DNA of 64,000 nucleotides from an uncultured Pseudomonadales bacterium (GCA_943842505.1 CALTDI010000010.1:62001-126000); one strand, 5' to 3'. Positions 27,824 to 37,484 are shown, counted from the stretch's first letter. A program made the numbers and translations. Notes: a model not told the origin generated them from the letters alone.

Positions 27824-28594
27824 ATGGAATTACAGAATAAAACAGCGTTCATCACCGGAGGAGCCTCTGGCTTGGGTCTGGCCACGGCACGGAATTTTAT
27901 TGCATCAGGCGCCAGAGTTATGTTGTTCGACTTGAATGAGAAGATGCTGCAGAAGGCGGTTTCTGAATTGGGTGAGAACGCAATATTTCATGCGGGTGAC
28001 GTGGCTGATGAGATGGCTGTCGCAGCAGCTATTGTCAAGACCAAAGAAAAATTTGGTACGGTTCATATCAATGTGAACTCTGCAGGAATCGGTGGTGCCG
28101 CACGCACGGTTGGCAAGAATGGCCCTATGCCGCTGGAAAAATTCGAACACATCGTAAGAGTCAATCTCGTCGGCACCTTCAACGTGCTGCGTCTTTGTGC
28201 AGAGGTCATGCAGATGAATGACCCCGTTACCGAAGATAACGAGCGGGGCGTCATTATCAATGTGGCATCTATAGCTGCCTTCGATGGCCAGACTGGCCAA
28301 GCAGGTTACGCTGCATCTAAGGGTGGCATCGTCGCCATGACACTGCCGATTGCCAGAGACTTGGCTAAGCGAGGCATTCGGGTAATGACGGTTGCCCCGG
28401 GTGTATTCGAGACACCGCTGTTGGCGTCGGCACCCGATGAGGTTCGCGATCCACTCATTGCCATCACTCAGTTTCCCAAGCGCTTGGGAAATCCGGACGA
28501 GTTTGCTGATCAGGTAGCGCATATCGTTACCTGTTCTTATCTCAATGGCGAGACGATACGGCTGGATTCTGGCATTCGCATGCCTGCGCTTTGA
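27824..28594 (+). CDS. SDR oxidoreductase, 3-hydroxyacyl-CoA dehydrogenase type 2-like
   Basis: 256 residues. The NAD-binding TGGASGLG motif is at about 11-18, NSAG near 86-89, and the active-site set is INVASIAAFDGQTGQAGYAASKGG with Tyr and Lys in YAASK. The LGLATARNFIASGA opening and the insert NGPMPLEKFEHIVRVNLVGTFNV resemble human type-2 3-hydroxyacyl-CoA dehydrogenase (HSD17B10). It would oxidise 3-hydroxyacyl-CoA (possibly 2-methyl-branched), just before the thiolase encoded next. Confidence 0.87.
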   Translation: MELQNKTAFITGGASGLGLATARNFIASGARVMLFDLNEKMLQKAVSELGENAIFHAGDVADEMAVAAAIVKTKEKFGTVHINVNSAGIGGAARTVGKNGPMPLEKFEHIVRVNLVGTFNVLRLCAEVMQMNDPVTEDNERGVIINVASIAAFDGQTGQAGYAASKGGIVAMTLPIARDLAKRGIRVMTVAPGVFETPLLASAPDEVRDPLIAITQFPKRLGNPDEFADQVAHIVTCSYLNGETIRLDSGIRMPAL

Positions 28595-28689
28595 TAGTTA
28601 GTTGAAAGGCAATTGAAAGTAAATTGAATGCGCAGCTGTGATAATCAATCAGATCTGCGATTTTATCTTATAAAGTTTGGAGCAAGAAA

Positions 28690-29877
28690 ATGGCTGATGC
28701 ATACATAGTAGGGGCGGTGCGAACTGCGACTGGAAAGAAGAAGGGAAGGTTGAGCAATCTTCACCCTGTAGATATGGGCGCAATCGTTGTTGATGAGTTG
28801 CTGGATAGAACGGGAATTCCAAACGATGCAGTAGACGATGTGATATTCGGTGTGGTGATGCAGATCGGTTCTCAGGCAAGCAACCTCGGGCGCAACGTAT
28901 CGATGTCATCGAAGCTGGATCTTGCTGTGCCTGGAACGACCGTAGACCGCCAGTGCGGTTCTTCGCTGCAGGCGATTCAGTTTGGCGCGCAGGCAGTAAT
29001 GTCGGGCACTCAGGATGTGATTATTTCAGGTGGTGTGGAAGCCATGAGTACCGTTGAGATCGGTTCGAATATACGCGACGGCCTGGCCAATGGGCGCGGT
29101 GTTCCCAAGGGGGAGCGTTTAGAGCTGCAATACCCTGGAATCCAGTTTAGCCAGTTCGATGGTGCCGAACTCCTTGCTGAGAAGTACGAGATTTCCCGAG
29201 CGGATCTGGATGCCTTCGGACTGCTCAGTCATCAGCGTGCTGCGGCGGCAACCGAGAAGGGATATTTCAAGCAAGAGATCGTTCCTCTGAATATTAAGTT
29301 AGAAGATGGCTCAGCAGACGTGCACTCGGTAGATGAGGGTATTCGCGCCGGCGCCACGCTAGAGGGTATGCAGTCCTTGAACACCCTGCGCGAAGGTGGA
29401 GTTATCACGGCAGGTACGGCGAGCCAGATCAGTGATGGAGCGGCGGCTGTCATGATCGCGAATGAGAAGGCGGTTGCGAAATATGATCTGCCGGTACGGG
29501 CAAAGATTCATTCGTTGGCGGTGGTCGGATCCGACCCGGTGATCATGCTGGAAGGCCCGATCCCGGCTACGCGCAAGGTGTTGGATAAGGCTGGGTGGAC
29601 CATTGATGACATCGACCTCTATGAAGTCAACGAGGCGTTCGGGTCTGTCCCGCTAGCCTGGGCTAAGGCGCTGGGCGCCGACCCCGAAAAATTGAATGTG
29701 AACGGCGGCGCGCAGGCTTTAGGTCACCCACTCGGTGGAACCGGTGCGAAGCTTATGACTACACTGGTGCATGAACTTGAGCGCCGCGAGAAACGTTATG
29801 GATTGATAGCTATCTGTGAGGGCGGTGGTACCGCCAATGCGATGATTATCGAGCGCATGAATTCGGTTACGGGCTGA
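28690..29877 (+). CDS. Acetyl-CoA acyltransferase (thiolase)
   Basis: 395 residues. It cleaves 3-ketoacyl-CoA with CoA. The acylated Cys is in DRQCGSSLQA (Cys 89), the His in GGAQALGHPLGGTGA, and the C-terminal CEGGGTANAMII carries the second Cys (the usual motif is CIGGGQG, so CEGGGTA is a slight variant). ATG at 28690 is preceded by GGAGCAAG. It sits between the SDR and an acyl-CoA dehydrogenase, forming a short beta-oxidation set. Confidence 0.93.
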   Translation: MADAYIVGAVRTATGKKKGRLSNLHPVDMGAIVVDELLDRTGIPNDAVDDVIFGVVMQIGSQASNLGRNVSMSSKLDLAVPGTTVDRQCGSSLQAIQFGAQAVMSGTQDVIISGGVEAMSTVEIGSNIRDGLANGRGVPKGERLELQYPGIQFSQFDGAELLAEKYEISRADLDAFGLLSHQRAAAATEKGYFKQEIVPLNIKLEDGSADVHSVDEGIRAGATLEGMQSLNTLREGGVITAGTASQISDGAAAVMIANEKAVAKYDLPVRAKIHSLAVVGSDPVIMLEGPIPATRKVLDKAGWTIDDIDLYEVNEAFGSVPLAWAKALGADPEKLNVNGGAQALGHPLGGTGAKLMTTLVHELERREKRYGLIAICEGGGTANAMIIERMNSVTG

Positions 29878-29888
29878 GAGAAAAGATC

Positions 29889-31049
29889 ATGATTGATAAC
29901 TACGATTCTCCATGGATGGATGAAGAGCTGCATATTATGCGCGACGCTGTAGCGAAATTTCTGCAGAAAGAGTTTGTGCCTAACATGGACAAGTGGGAGA
30001 AGCAGGGTTTTGTCGATAGGGATGCATGGAGAGTAGCCGGGCAGGCTGGATTACTCTGTGCCTCTATACCCGAAGAATATGGCGGTGGTGGTGGCAACTT
30101 CAAACACGAGATGGTGCTGGTAGAAGAGTTGAGCTACGCCAATATCACCGGCTTCGGCAATGGTGTTCATTCGGGGATAGTTGCGCACTACATTAACGCC
30201 TACGGCAGTGAAGAACAGAAGAAGAAGTGGTTGCCGAGCATGGCGAGCGGCGACATCGTTTCCGCCATTGCGATGAGTGAGCCTGGAACGGGGTCAGATC
30301 TGCAAGCGGTCGCTACAACCGCTCTTGCGGATGGCGATGACTATGTTCTGAACGGACAGAAGACATTTCTCACCAATGGCATGACAGCGAACCTCATCTG
30401 CGTCGTAACGAAGACTGACCCTTCCGAGGGTGGTAAGGGTATCTCACTAATCATGGTGGAAACCGAACTTGTAGAAGGTGAGGGTGGTTTTAGCCGGGGT
30501 AGAAACCTGGAGAAACTCGGCATGAAGGCACAAGATACGGCTGAGATATTTTTCGATGATGTCAGAGTGCCCAAGGAAAATCTGTTAGGACCCTCCGAAG
30601 GCAAAGGCTTTGTACAATTGATGCAGCAGCTGCCGCAGGAGCGATTGATAATTGCAGCCGGGGCCTGCGCGGCAATTGAGAAGGCGCTAAAGATCACTAG
30701 CGAGTATGTCAAAGAGCGTAAGGCCTTTGGTAAGCGCATTCTCGATTTTCAGAACACGCAGTTTCGATTGGCAGAGCGTTATACCGAAGCACGCCTGGCT
30801 CGCGTATTTGTTGACGACTGCGCGATGAAGCTTGCCGATGGAAAGCTGGATGAGGCGACAGCCGCCATGGCGAAGTGGTGGACCACCCAGAAACAGTGTG
30901 AAATCGTGGACGAGTGTTTGCAGTTCTTCGGTGGCTACGGGTTTATGATGGAATACCCGATCGCCAAGATGTATGCGGATAGCCGGATACAGAAGATCTA
31001 CGGTGGCAGCAACGAAATCATGAAGTTATTAATTGCTAGAGAAATCTAG
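29889..31049 (+). CDS. Acyl-CoA dehydrogenase
   Basis: 386 residues. FAD-linked oxidation of acyl-CoA to enoyl-CoA. N-terminal helices, then AIAMSEPGTGSDLQAVATTA and NGQKTFLTNG for FAD contact, QEERLIIAAGACAAIEKAL-type helix region, QFFGGYGFMMEYPIAKMYADSRIQKIYGGSNEIMK at the C-terminus. It starts 11 bases after the thiolase stop, so the two are surely cotranscribed. The chain-length preference cannot be read. Confidence 0.93.
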   Translation: MIDNYDSPWMDEELHIMRDAVAKFLQKEFVPNMDKWEKQGFVDRDAWRVAGQAGLLCASIPEEYGGGGGNFKHEMVLVEELSYANITGFGNGVHSGIVAHYINAYGSEEQKKKWLPSMASGDIVSAIAMSEPGTGSDLQAVATTALADGDDYVLNGQKTFLTNGMTANLICVVTKTDPSEGGKGISLIMVETELVEGEGGFSRGRNLEKLGMKAQDTAEIFFDDVRVPKENLLGPSEGKGFVQLMQQLPQERLIIAAGACAAIEKALKITSEYVKERKAFGKRILDFQNTQFRLAERYTEARLARVFVDDCAMKLADGKLDEATAAMAKWWTTQKQCEIVDECLQFFGGYGFMMEYPIAKMYADSRIQKIYGGSNEIMKLLIAREI

Positions 31050-31090
31050 CGAGTGATAAAAATCAGCTTTAAAGAGGTTTTTCAGGTAAG

Positions 31091-32047
31091 TTAGTACTTA
31101 CTATTTTTGTTGTTCTTCACGCAGCGAAAGCCGGTGTGGTTGCTGCTGGAGGTCGGCGCAACGGGCATTCTCGCGCTTACCCTGAAGCCGCTGCAGTGTT
31201 CATCGCTGCAGAGAAACGAGCCGCCACGTAGGCTGCGCATAGCGGGTGCTGCAGAATTCTCCTCCAGGATGTTGTCTGGTTCGATGCCGCGAGGGTCTTC
31301 CCGTTCGCTCATCGCGTAGTAGTTTGGATGGTACCAGTCAGATACCCACTCCCAGACGTTGCCGCTGATATCATAAAGCTGATGGGCATTCGGCGGATAG
31401 CTACCCACCGGGGCGGTGCCCGTGTATCCATCATTCGCAATCTCGTTATTCTCTGCACCCTGCCAGAAATTTGTTACGGCTTCGCTTAGGTGCAGCGGTT
31501 GGCTTCCCCAAGTATAGATCTCGCCCTCTCTACCGCCTCTTGCTGCAAATTCGAATTGCGCTTCGGTGGGAAGATCCTTGCCTAACCAATTGCAGTAGGC
31601 GAGAGCGTCGTCAAAGCTGACTTGAACTACGGGGTGATCCTCGTTGTCGATTTGCGCGAGCTCACCGTCGCTGCCATTTGGATGTCGCCAATTTGCACTG
31701 GCGATTAGATTCCACCACTTCTCGGGATCCAGGCTCTCATTCGGGCTCGCGAAGACCAGCCCACCTTCTCCTTTCTCAGATTGGGTTATATAGCCGGTTG
31801 CCTCGATAAACTTCGCGAAGTCACCGTTGCTGACCTCAAATTTGTCAATCCAGAATGCCCCCAGGCTGACTTCGTGCACCGGACGCTCATCGGCCAGACC
31901 GGTTTGCGAGCCCATCTGAAAAACACCGGCATCGATGGATGCCATGTTCTCGAGTTTGGGGTCCGATTCAACTACAAAGAAATTATCGATAACGGCGATG
32001 AGGGCAAGAAAGGCAACTGCACCCGTCAATTGTTTGGTGTTCGACAT
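31091..32047 (-). CDS. Formylglycine-generating enzyme-like protein, membrane-anchored
   Basis: 318 residues. A short N-terminal hydrophobic segment (LTGAVAFLALIAVIDNFFVV) would anchor or export it. Then the FGE-sulfatase domain: DAGVFQMGSQTGLADERPVHEVSLGAFWIDKFEVSNGDFAKFI, WEWVSDWYHP, and RGGSFLCSDEHCSGFRVSAR with both cysteines (280 and 285) at the spacing of the human FGE pair C336/C341. This suggests real copper-dependent oxidation of a Cys to formylglycine rather than only a structural role. No sulfatase is seen in this window. It converges with the acyl-CoA dehydrogenase. Confidence 0.82.
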   Translation of the reverse strand: MSNTKQLTGAVAFLALIAVIDNFFVVESDPKLENMASIDAGVFQMGSQTGLADERPVHEVSLGAFWIDKFEVSNGDFAKFIEATGYITQSEKGEGGLVFASPNESLDPEKWWNLIASANWRHPNGSDGELAQIDNEDHPVVQVSFDDALAYCNWLGKDLPTEAQFEFAARGGREGEIYTWGSQPLHLSEAVTNFWQGAENNEIANDGYTGTAPVGSYPPNAHQLYDISGNVWEWVSDWYHPNYYAMSEREDPRGIEPDNILEENSAAPAMRSLRGGSFLCSDEHCSGFRVSARMPVAPTSSSNHTGFRCVKNNKNSKY

Positions 32048-32077
32048 TGGGACTGCTTCAATCCTTTACTTCGGTTT

Positions 32078-32104
32078 TTTTTTGCACCAATTAAGTGCAA
32101 AAAA
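32078..32104. promoter_or_regulatory. Perfect inverted repeat TTTTTTGCAC-N7-GTGCAAAAAA
   Basis: Ten-base arms with the 7-base centre CAATTAA, 31 bases upstream of the FGE-like gene. It could be an operator for that gene or a bidirectional hairpin with poly-T/poly-A flanks. The rest of the 32048-32366 gap (319 bases) shows only AT-rich, possibly promoter-containing sequence and no gene. Confidence 0.45.
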
Positions 32105-32366
32105 CACAATTTGATACGAATTTATCCCTTTATAGCAGGTTTTTTGTTTGTATACACCGAATGCTCTTCACAAATTTGAACACTTAAAGAATTAAGTAAC
32201 TTATTTCCGTTGAGCCTGGGGCAATCTATTAGTGCGTGGGGGCTCCGGTTGACTCAGGTCAGTGACAGGAAGTTAGAGTCCTGCGATCCAGTAATGGCAT
32301 AATCGGGAAACTTAGAGAACGTTATGCGATTATAGAGTCCTAAAATCGCCAAGCAGGAGCAATGCA

Positions 32367-33452
32367 GTGACAGGTCAACAGAATTTCCTTAGAAAAATCA
32401 CGGTGTTTTTTTCGGTGCTTATTCGAAACACAGTCAGCACATCGGTCTGTGTCCTTGGGGCATTTATTATGGTTCCCGCTGCAGCTGACGCCGCCGAGTC
32501 TGGCTATATACCGCCACTCACCGAGTTCGGCGTGCCGGACCTCCAAGGTACCTGGTCGCTAGCGACACAAACGAATTTAGAGAGATCGGATAGATTCGAA
32601 GGGAAGCTGGTGATCTCGCAAGAGGAAGCCCTTTTAATAGAGGCAAGGGTGCAGGCGCGTAACGAGGCGAGCAATCTACCAAGTGACCCTAATCGTGACG
32701 CGCCTTCGGCGGGTCGTAATGTTGGCGGCTACAATACATTCTGGATGGACCCGGGCGAAAGACTCGCAGTTGTGAATGGCGAAATCAGAACGTCAGTTCT
32801 TGTCGACCCTGCGGATGGGCAGCTGCCTTATAGCGAGCAGGGAAAGGCCAATTTTGCTGCCGCAATGCAGCGCAGACAATCCTATGATGGGCCGGAAGTA
32901 CGGCCTCTGGGTGAGCGCTGCGTAGTGGGCTTCGGTTCTTCCGGTGGCCCACCGAAATTACCGGTGCTGTATAACAATCTGACACAGATTGTGCAGACAG
33001 AGGCTCATGTGGTGTTGCTTGCTGAGATGAATCACGATGCGCGCATCGTGCGTCTGAATGCAGAACATCAAGATCCGCCGCTGTACCCCTGGTTGGGAGA
33101 CTCGATCGGTTATTACGAAGACAACACGCTAGTTGTCGAAACTACAAACTTCCATCCGCAGCAGAGTCTGCGCTCCTCATTAGAACATCGCTTCTATGGT
33201 TCCATGCAGATGAAAGTGACCGAGCGATTTACGCGCACGGCCGATGACTCAATCTTGTATCAGTTCACTGTGGATGATCCAGAGAATTACAGCCAGCCTT
33301 GGAGTGGCGAATTACCCATGAATGCAAACGGTGAGCGCGTATTCGAGTACGCCTGCCATGAGGGGAACTATGCGCTACCGGGAATCTTGGCCGGAGCGCG
33401 GCGGGCAGATAGCGAAGGTATCGACTATGCGCCCACCGATCCGGGTCAGTAA
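32367..33452 (+). CDS. Exported protein of unknown function (paralogue 2)
   Basis: 361 residues. A longer N-terminal leader (to about VPAAADA) precedes SGYIPPLTEFGVPDLQGTWSLATQTNLERSDRFEGKL. The later blocks YNNLTQIVQTEAHVVLLAEMNHDARIVRL, WLGDSIGYYEDNTLVVETTNF, VDDPENYSQPWSGELPM and YACHEGNYALPGILAGARR align with the protein at 18925-19914. Function unknown; an exported binding or enzymatic domain is likely. It converges with the acyl-CoA ligase gene (10-base gap). Confidence 0.8.
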   Translation: MTGQQNFLRKITVFFSVLIRNTVSTSVCVLGAFIMVPAAADAAESGYIPPLTEFGVPDLQGTWSLATQTNLERSDRFEGKLVISQEEALLIEARVQARNEASNLPSDPNRDAPSAGRNVGGYNTFWMDPGERLAVVNGEIRTSVLVDPADGQLPYSEQGKANFAAAMQRRQSYDGPEVRPLGERCVVGFGSSGGPPKLPVLYNNLTQIVQTEAHVVLLAEMNHDARIVRLNAEHQDPPLYPWLGDSIGYYEDNTLVVETTNFHPQQSLRSSLEHRFYGSMQMKVTERFTRTADDSILYQFTVDDPENYSQPWSGELPMNANGERVFEYACHEGNYALPGILAGARRADSEGIDYAPTDPGQ

Positions 33453-33462
33453 TTCTCTATTT

Positions 33463-35097
33463 CTAGCGCAGGTCGGGTAGCTGATAGCCATCGGCATCCA
33501 GCTGCGCTCGAATAGCTTTCTTGTCTATCTTTCCCGTCGAGGTAAGTGGAATCGTATCCGCCTCGATTACATCATCTGGTAGTTGCCACTTAGCGAAGAT
33601 TTTGCCGCAGTGTTCGATAATAGCATCTCTATCCAGCGACTTACCTTCCGCCATGATAACTAATGCCACTGGGCGCTCGTCCCACTTCGGATGGGGCTGT
33701 GCGACCACCGCGGCCTGAGCTACATCAGCCATGCCCACGATGTGATTCTCCAGATCGACGGATGAGATCCATTCGCCGCCCGACTTGATCAGATCCTTGG
33801 ACCGATCGGCAATGAGAATGTATTGCTCCGGATCAATCTTGGCTACATCGCCCGTGACTAGCCAGCCATCATGAAATTTGTCCGGTTGCGGATCATTGAA
33901 GTATTCCGATGCTATCCAGGGGCCTTGAATGCACAGTTCGCCCACGGCTTCGCCATCATGAGGCAGGCGGTTCCATTCCTCGTCGAATATTTCGATCTCA
34001 AGGCCGGGCATGGCGAGGCCAGCTTTGGCGATGTTTTCAAATTGCTGATCTTCAGAAATATTTATATGAGACCGCTTGGCGACTTTTCTGGACAATGTGC
34101 CTAGCGGATTGGTCTCGGTCATGCCCCAGCCTTGAATCATTTCTATCTGATGGCTGTCCCAGTACCAGCGCATCATAGATACCGGAGGAGCGGAGCCGCC
34201 GCAGGTAAGGCGCGCTAGATTGCTCAGATCGTACTTGTCTGGTTCGGCTTCCAGGGCTGCCTTCACCCCCTGCCAGATAGTTGGAACACCCGCAGAGATA
34301 GTAACTTCTTCCTCGTGCATCAATTTAAGAAATGCATCAGGCACCATAAAGCGGTGAGGCATTACTTGTTTGCAGCCAAGCATTGAGGCGCAGAAGGGAA
34401 GTCCCCATCCCATGGCGTGAAACATGGGCACAATTCCGAGCAGTGAGTCTAACGAGGAAAGCCCTATAGAATCTGTTAGGCATTCGGTAAGAGTGTGAAG
34501 ATAGGTCGAACGGTTTGTGTACATGACGCCTTTGGGTTTGCCAGTTGTGCCCGAGGTATAACATAGCCCCATAGGTGAATTTTCATCGATGTCTGGCCAC
34601 TCGTAAGTGGTTTCCTGTCCGGCAATGAAGTCTTCGTAGTCGATCTGATTTTTGAATGAGCTCTCGCCACCCTCTCCATGGCGACAGATGACCAGTAGTT
34701 CTAGGCAGGGGATCTTGTCCCACAGAGGCTCCAATAGGGGCAGCAGGTCTTCATCGGCAAAAATCACCCTGTCGTTGGCGTGGTTGATGATGTATTCGAG
34801 GTCGGTGGGAGAGAGCCTGATGTTGAGCGTGTGTAATACAGCACCCATAGAAGGAACAGCCTGATAGAGTTCCAGATGGCGATAGTTATTCCACATGAAG
34901 CTGCCGACTCTATCGCCAACTTCGATGCCATGCTTGCTCAGACCATGAGCCAACTGGTTTGCCCTATCCCAAGTCTGTTTTAGGGTCTGACGGTGAGTGC
35001 CTTCAGCCTGCATGGTGACGACTTCGACATCAGGATCCAGAATCGCACCCCTGCCTAGTATTCTGGACATCAATAGAGGTGTTTTTTGCATCGTCAT
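33463..35097 (-). CDS. Long- or medium-chain acyl-CoA ligase (AMP-forming)
   Basis: 544 residues of the ANL superfamily. The P-loop motif [18 protein letters not shown] is near 190, [12 protein letters not shown] near 330, [31 protein letters not shown] near 430 and the catalytic lysine region [11 protein letters not shown] near the end. It activates a carboxylic acid to the CoA thioester, feeding the nearby beta-oxidation genes. An AGGAGAG ribosome site precedes the start. The natural acid is not clear; 544 residues fits fadD3- or medium-chain-type ligases. Confidence 0.9.
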   Translation of the reverse strand: MTMQKTPLLMSRILGRGAILDPDVEVVTMQAEGTHRQTLKQTWDRANQLAHGLSKHGIEVGDRVGSFMWNNYRHLELYQAVPSMGAVLHTLNIRLSPTDLEYIINHANDRVIFADEDLLPLLEPLWDKIPCLELLVICRHGEGGESSFKNQIDYEDFIAGQETTYEWPDIDENSPMGLCYTSGTTGKPKGVMYTNRSTYLHTLTECLTDSIGLSSLDSLLGIVPMFHAMGWGLPFCASMLGCKQVMPHRFMVPDAFLKLMHEEEVTISAGVPTIWQGVKAALEAEPDKYDLSNLARLTCGGSAPPVSMMRWYWDSHQIEMIQGWGMTETNPLGTLSRKVAKRSHINISEDQQFENIAKAGLAMPGLEIEIFDEEWNRLPHDGEAVGELCIQGPWIASEYFNDPQPDKFHDGWLVTGDVAKIDPEQYILIADRSKDLIKSGGEWISSVDLENHIVGMADVAQAAVVAQPHPKWDERPVALVIMAEGKSLDRDAIIEHCGKIFAKWQLPDDVIEADTIPLTSTGKIDKKAIRAQLDADGYQLPDLR

Positions 35098-35301
35098 TCG
35101 GCTTCTCTCCTGTCAATTGCTGCGATATTCGCTAGTTAAGGAATTGGAGCATAGCCGATAAATAGGGGCTTGTTCAAATGCCTGTTAGGCTCGCTTTGGT
35201 GGCGAGCAGGGAGAGTCAAATTTGAATTGCCGGGCATGGGGGTTTATTCTCGGAAAGCCGCGCCAATGGCCACCAGAATTCATAAAACCATGGAGGAAGT
35301 A

Positions 35302-36177
35302 ATGATAAGCGTCACGGAGCCTACTAAGCAGATGATTTCCGTCAACGGTAAATCCATGGCCTATGTTCAGATGGGAGAGGGCGACCCGATTATCTTTCAG
35401 CACGGCAACCCCACGTCTTCCTATCTATGGCGTAATGTTATGCCGCATCTTGCGGATCAGGGGCGCTGTATTGCTATCGACCTAATCGGTATGGGTGACT
35501 CGGACAAGTTAGATGGCGCGGGAGCAGACAGCTATACCTTTGTGCAGCACAGGGAGTATCTTGATGGGGCATTGCAGGCGCTGGGGGTTGAGCAGAATGT
35601 CACCTGGGTTATTCATGACTGGGGATCTGCATTGGGCTTTGACTGGGCGAATCGTCATCGTGATGCGGTCAAGGGCATAGCCTATATGGAAGGCATAGTG
35701 CGACCGGTATCCTGGGCCGAATGGCCAGAGGCAGCCAGAGGCGTCTTTCAGGGCTTTCGCAGTGAGGCAGGCGAGGAGATGGTGTTAGAGAAGAACACCT
35801 TTATCGAGAGAGTATTGCCGGGATCGATTCTGCGCGAGTTGAGTGAAGAAGAAATGGAGGTCTACCGGCGCCCCTTTCAAAAGAAGGGGGAAGACAGGCG
35901 GCCAACGCTTTCCTGGCCCAGACAGATACCGATCGATGGCAAGCCTGCAGATGTAGTAGAAATTGTGCAGGACTATGCTGACTGGCTTGCCGTGGCGGAG
36001 CTGCCTAAATTATTCATCAACGCCGAACCAGGAGCGATACTAACGGGGCCGCAGCGTGAATTCTGTCGTTTGTGGCCAAATCAGACCGAAGTGACAGTGT
36101 CTGGCAGTCATTTTATCCAGGAAGATTCTCCCCATGAGATCGGCAAAGCGATAGCCCACTGGCGCCGGAACCTATAA
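35302..36177 (+). CDS. Haloalkane dehalogenase (HLD-II type)
   Basis: 291 residues from ATG at 35302; the track start (35170) is replaced because GGAGGAAGTA sits just before this ATG. Alpha/beta hydrolase that hydrolyses carbon-halogen bonds. Nucleophile Asp106 in [11 protein letters not shown] with Trp107, Glu130 in YMEGIVRP, His270 in [10 protein letters not shown], and Asn36 in [11 protein letters not shown] together give the D-E-H triad and N/W halide site of DhaA/LinB enzymes. All are present. Substrates could be natural organohalides of seawater or something else. It faces the acyl-CoA ligase gene. Confidence 0.92.
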   Translation: MISVTEPTKQMISVNGKSMAYVQMGEGDPIIFQHGNPTSSYLWRNVMPHLADQGRCIAIDLIGMGDSDKLDGAGADSYTFVQHREYLDGALQALGVEQNVTWVIHDWGSALGFDWANRHRDAVKGIAYMEGIVRPVSWAEWPEAARGVFQGFRSEAGEEMVLEKNTFIERVLPGSILRELSEEEMEVYRRPFQKKGEDRRPTLSWPRQIPIDGKPADVVEIVQDYADWLAVAELPKLFINAEPGAILTGPQREFCRLWPNQTEVTVSGSHFIQEDSPHEIGKAIAHWRRNL

Positions 36178-36209
36178 AGACGACTGATCAACTTTCTTAA
36201 GGAAGTAAG

Positions 36210-36848
36210 ATGAATGACGTAAACACTCAAATTCGCAGCGTTAGTGTCTTGGCGAAGATTCTGGCTTTGGCCTCTGCGATGTCTGTTGCCTGTCTATCTA
36301 GCGCGCAGCAATCCCAGGAGGAGGCTGGGCAGGCAGATGTTCGTCAGCTCATTATAGGCGAGTGGGTAATCAACGATGAGCTGAGTGACAATAGCGACGA
36401 CCAGGTGGAGGAAGCGATCAGGGAGGGCGGCGGTAAGGTAGCGCGGCGCTGGTTCAGCAAACGGGATGAGGATTTCTATAGAGGTGGGCCGCCAGAGCAG
36501 GAGCTCTACGATCGCATTTCCTATGACGATATCCTGAGTATCGAATACGCTGCACCCGAGTTTGTATTTATCTATGCCGATGACTATAGGCGTGTCTTTC
36601 ATACCGATGGGCGCCGTCGTACATCCACGGCCAACAGCTTCTACGCCGAGGGCAGCGCCGATTTCTCATTTGGAAACTGGGATGGGGCTTCGCTAGTGGT
36701 TGAGGCCCGGCCGCGTGATCGAGGTTTTACCCTTGAAACTTATACGCTTGAGGAGGGTGGAAATCGGCTAAGAGTTGAGATGGTGCTAGAGCCAAGCTCG
36801 TTTCGTGCGGCGATTAATCTAACACGAATCTACGATCGAGCTAACTGA
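36210..36848 (+). CDS. Exported protein of unknown function
   Basis: 212 residues with a signal peptide ending about CLSSAQQ. The mature part starts with VRQLIIGEWVINDELSDNSDDQVEEAI and has a repeating beta pattern (FVFIYADDYRRVFHTDGRRR). This recalls small lipocalin- or DUF-type exported domains, but no family is recognised. It follows the dehalogenase by 32 bases with an AAGGAAGTA ribosome site. Its last 18 bases overlap the end of the gene on the other strand. Confidence 0.7.
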   Translation: MNDVNTQIRSVSVLAKILALASAMSVACLSSAQQSQEEAGQADVRQLIIGEWVINDELSDNSDDQVEEAIREGGGKVARRWFSKRDEDFYRGGPPEQELYDRISYDDILSIEYAAPEFVFIYADDYRRVFHTDGRRRTSTANSFYAEGSADFSFGNWDGASLVVEARPRDRGFTLETYTLEEGGNRLRVEMVLEPSSFRAAINLTRIYDRAN

Positions 36849-37447
36849 ACCACTATTTCCTCTTCTACTTCTCTTAATCTGTCTTTTCCGAAGAAGATTT
36901 CCTCGCCTACATAGAAAGTGGGCGAACCAAAAGTTCCACGGTTCACTGATGCTTCCGTATTAGCTATCAATTTTTGTTTTACCTCTGGCTCTACACTCCC
37001 TGCCAGCAATTCATCTGCAGGAAGATTGGCGGCTGTTAAGGCCTGCCTGATGACTTCGGCATCCGCCATGTTAAGCCCTTTCTCCCACATGCACTGATAC
37101 ATGGCTTCGATGTACTCCTTGCCTATGCCCTGATCTATCGCGAAGACTGCGCCACGCATAATATGCAGAGTGTTGACAGGAAAGTTAGGATTGAACATAA
37201 ATTTGGAAAGATTGTGTTTCTTGATAAAGCGTTGGGTCTCGAGAGCGTTATATTCGGACTTGTTCTTGATGCCGGCGAAGGCTTCCATAGGAGATTTGTT
37301 ATTGGTGGCCTTGAAAACACCTCCGAGTAGAATAGGTACATATTCGAAGGATGCGCCGGTACGCTGTTCGATTTCAGGAATGACTCGGTGGCAGTAATAG
37401 GTATTCGGGCTGCCAAAATCGAAATGGAACTCTACTTTACTTGTCAT
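36830..37447 (-). CDS. 2-hydroxychromene-2-carboxylate isomerase-like (kappa GST/DsbA fold)
   Basis: 205 residues from ATG at 37447 (MTSKVEFHFDFGSPNTYYCHRVIPEIEQRTG); the longer track ORF overlaps the upstream SDR and is not needed. FDFGSPNTYYCHR is the glutathione-contact motif of HCCA isomerase-type thioredoxin-fold proteins, and the C-terminal GTFGSPTFYVGEEIFFGKDRL is typical. In naphthalene degradation such enzymes isomerise an aromatic intermediate; here the substrate is unknown. Confidence 0.87.
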   Translation of the reverse strand: MTSKVEFHFDFGSPNTYYCHRVIPEIEQRTGASFEYVPILLGGVFKATNNKSPMEAFAGIKNKSEYNALETQRFIKKHNLSKFMFNPNFPVNTLHIMRGAVFAIDQGIGKEYIEAMYQCMWEKGLNMADAEVIRQALTAANLPADELLAGSVEPEVKQKLIANTEASVNRGTFGSPTFYVGEEIFFGKDRLREVEEEIVVQLARS

Positions 37448-37484
37448 AGTGGCTTTATCTCTCGGGTTTGCTGTGTGCGGGAAT

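Noticed and set aside
35170-35301. N-terminal extension of the dehalogenase in the ORF track
   Set aside because: The family starts at the ATG at 35302, which has a GGAGG site; the extension is not hydrophobic or conserved in pattern.
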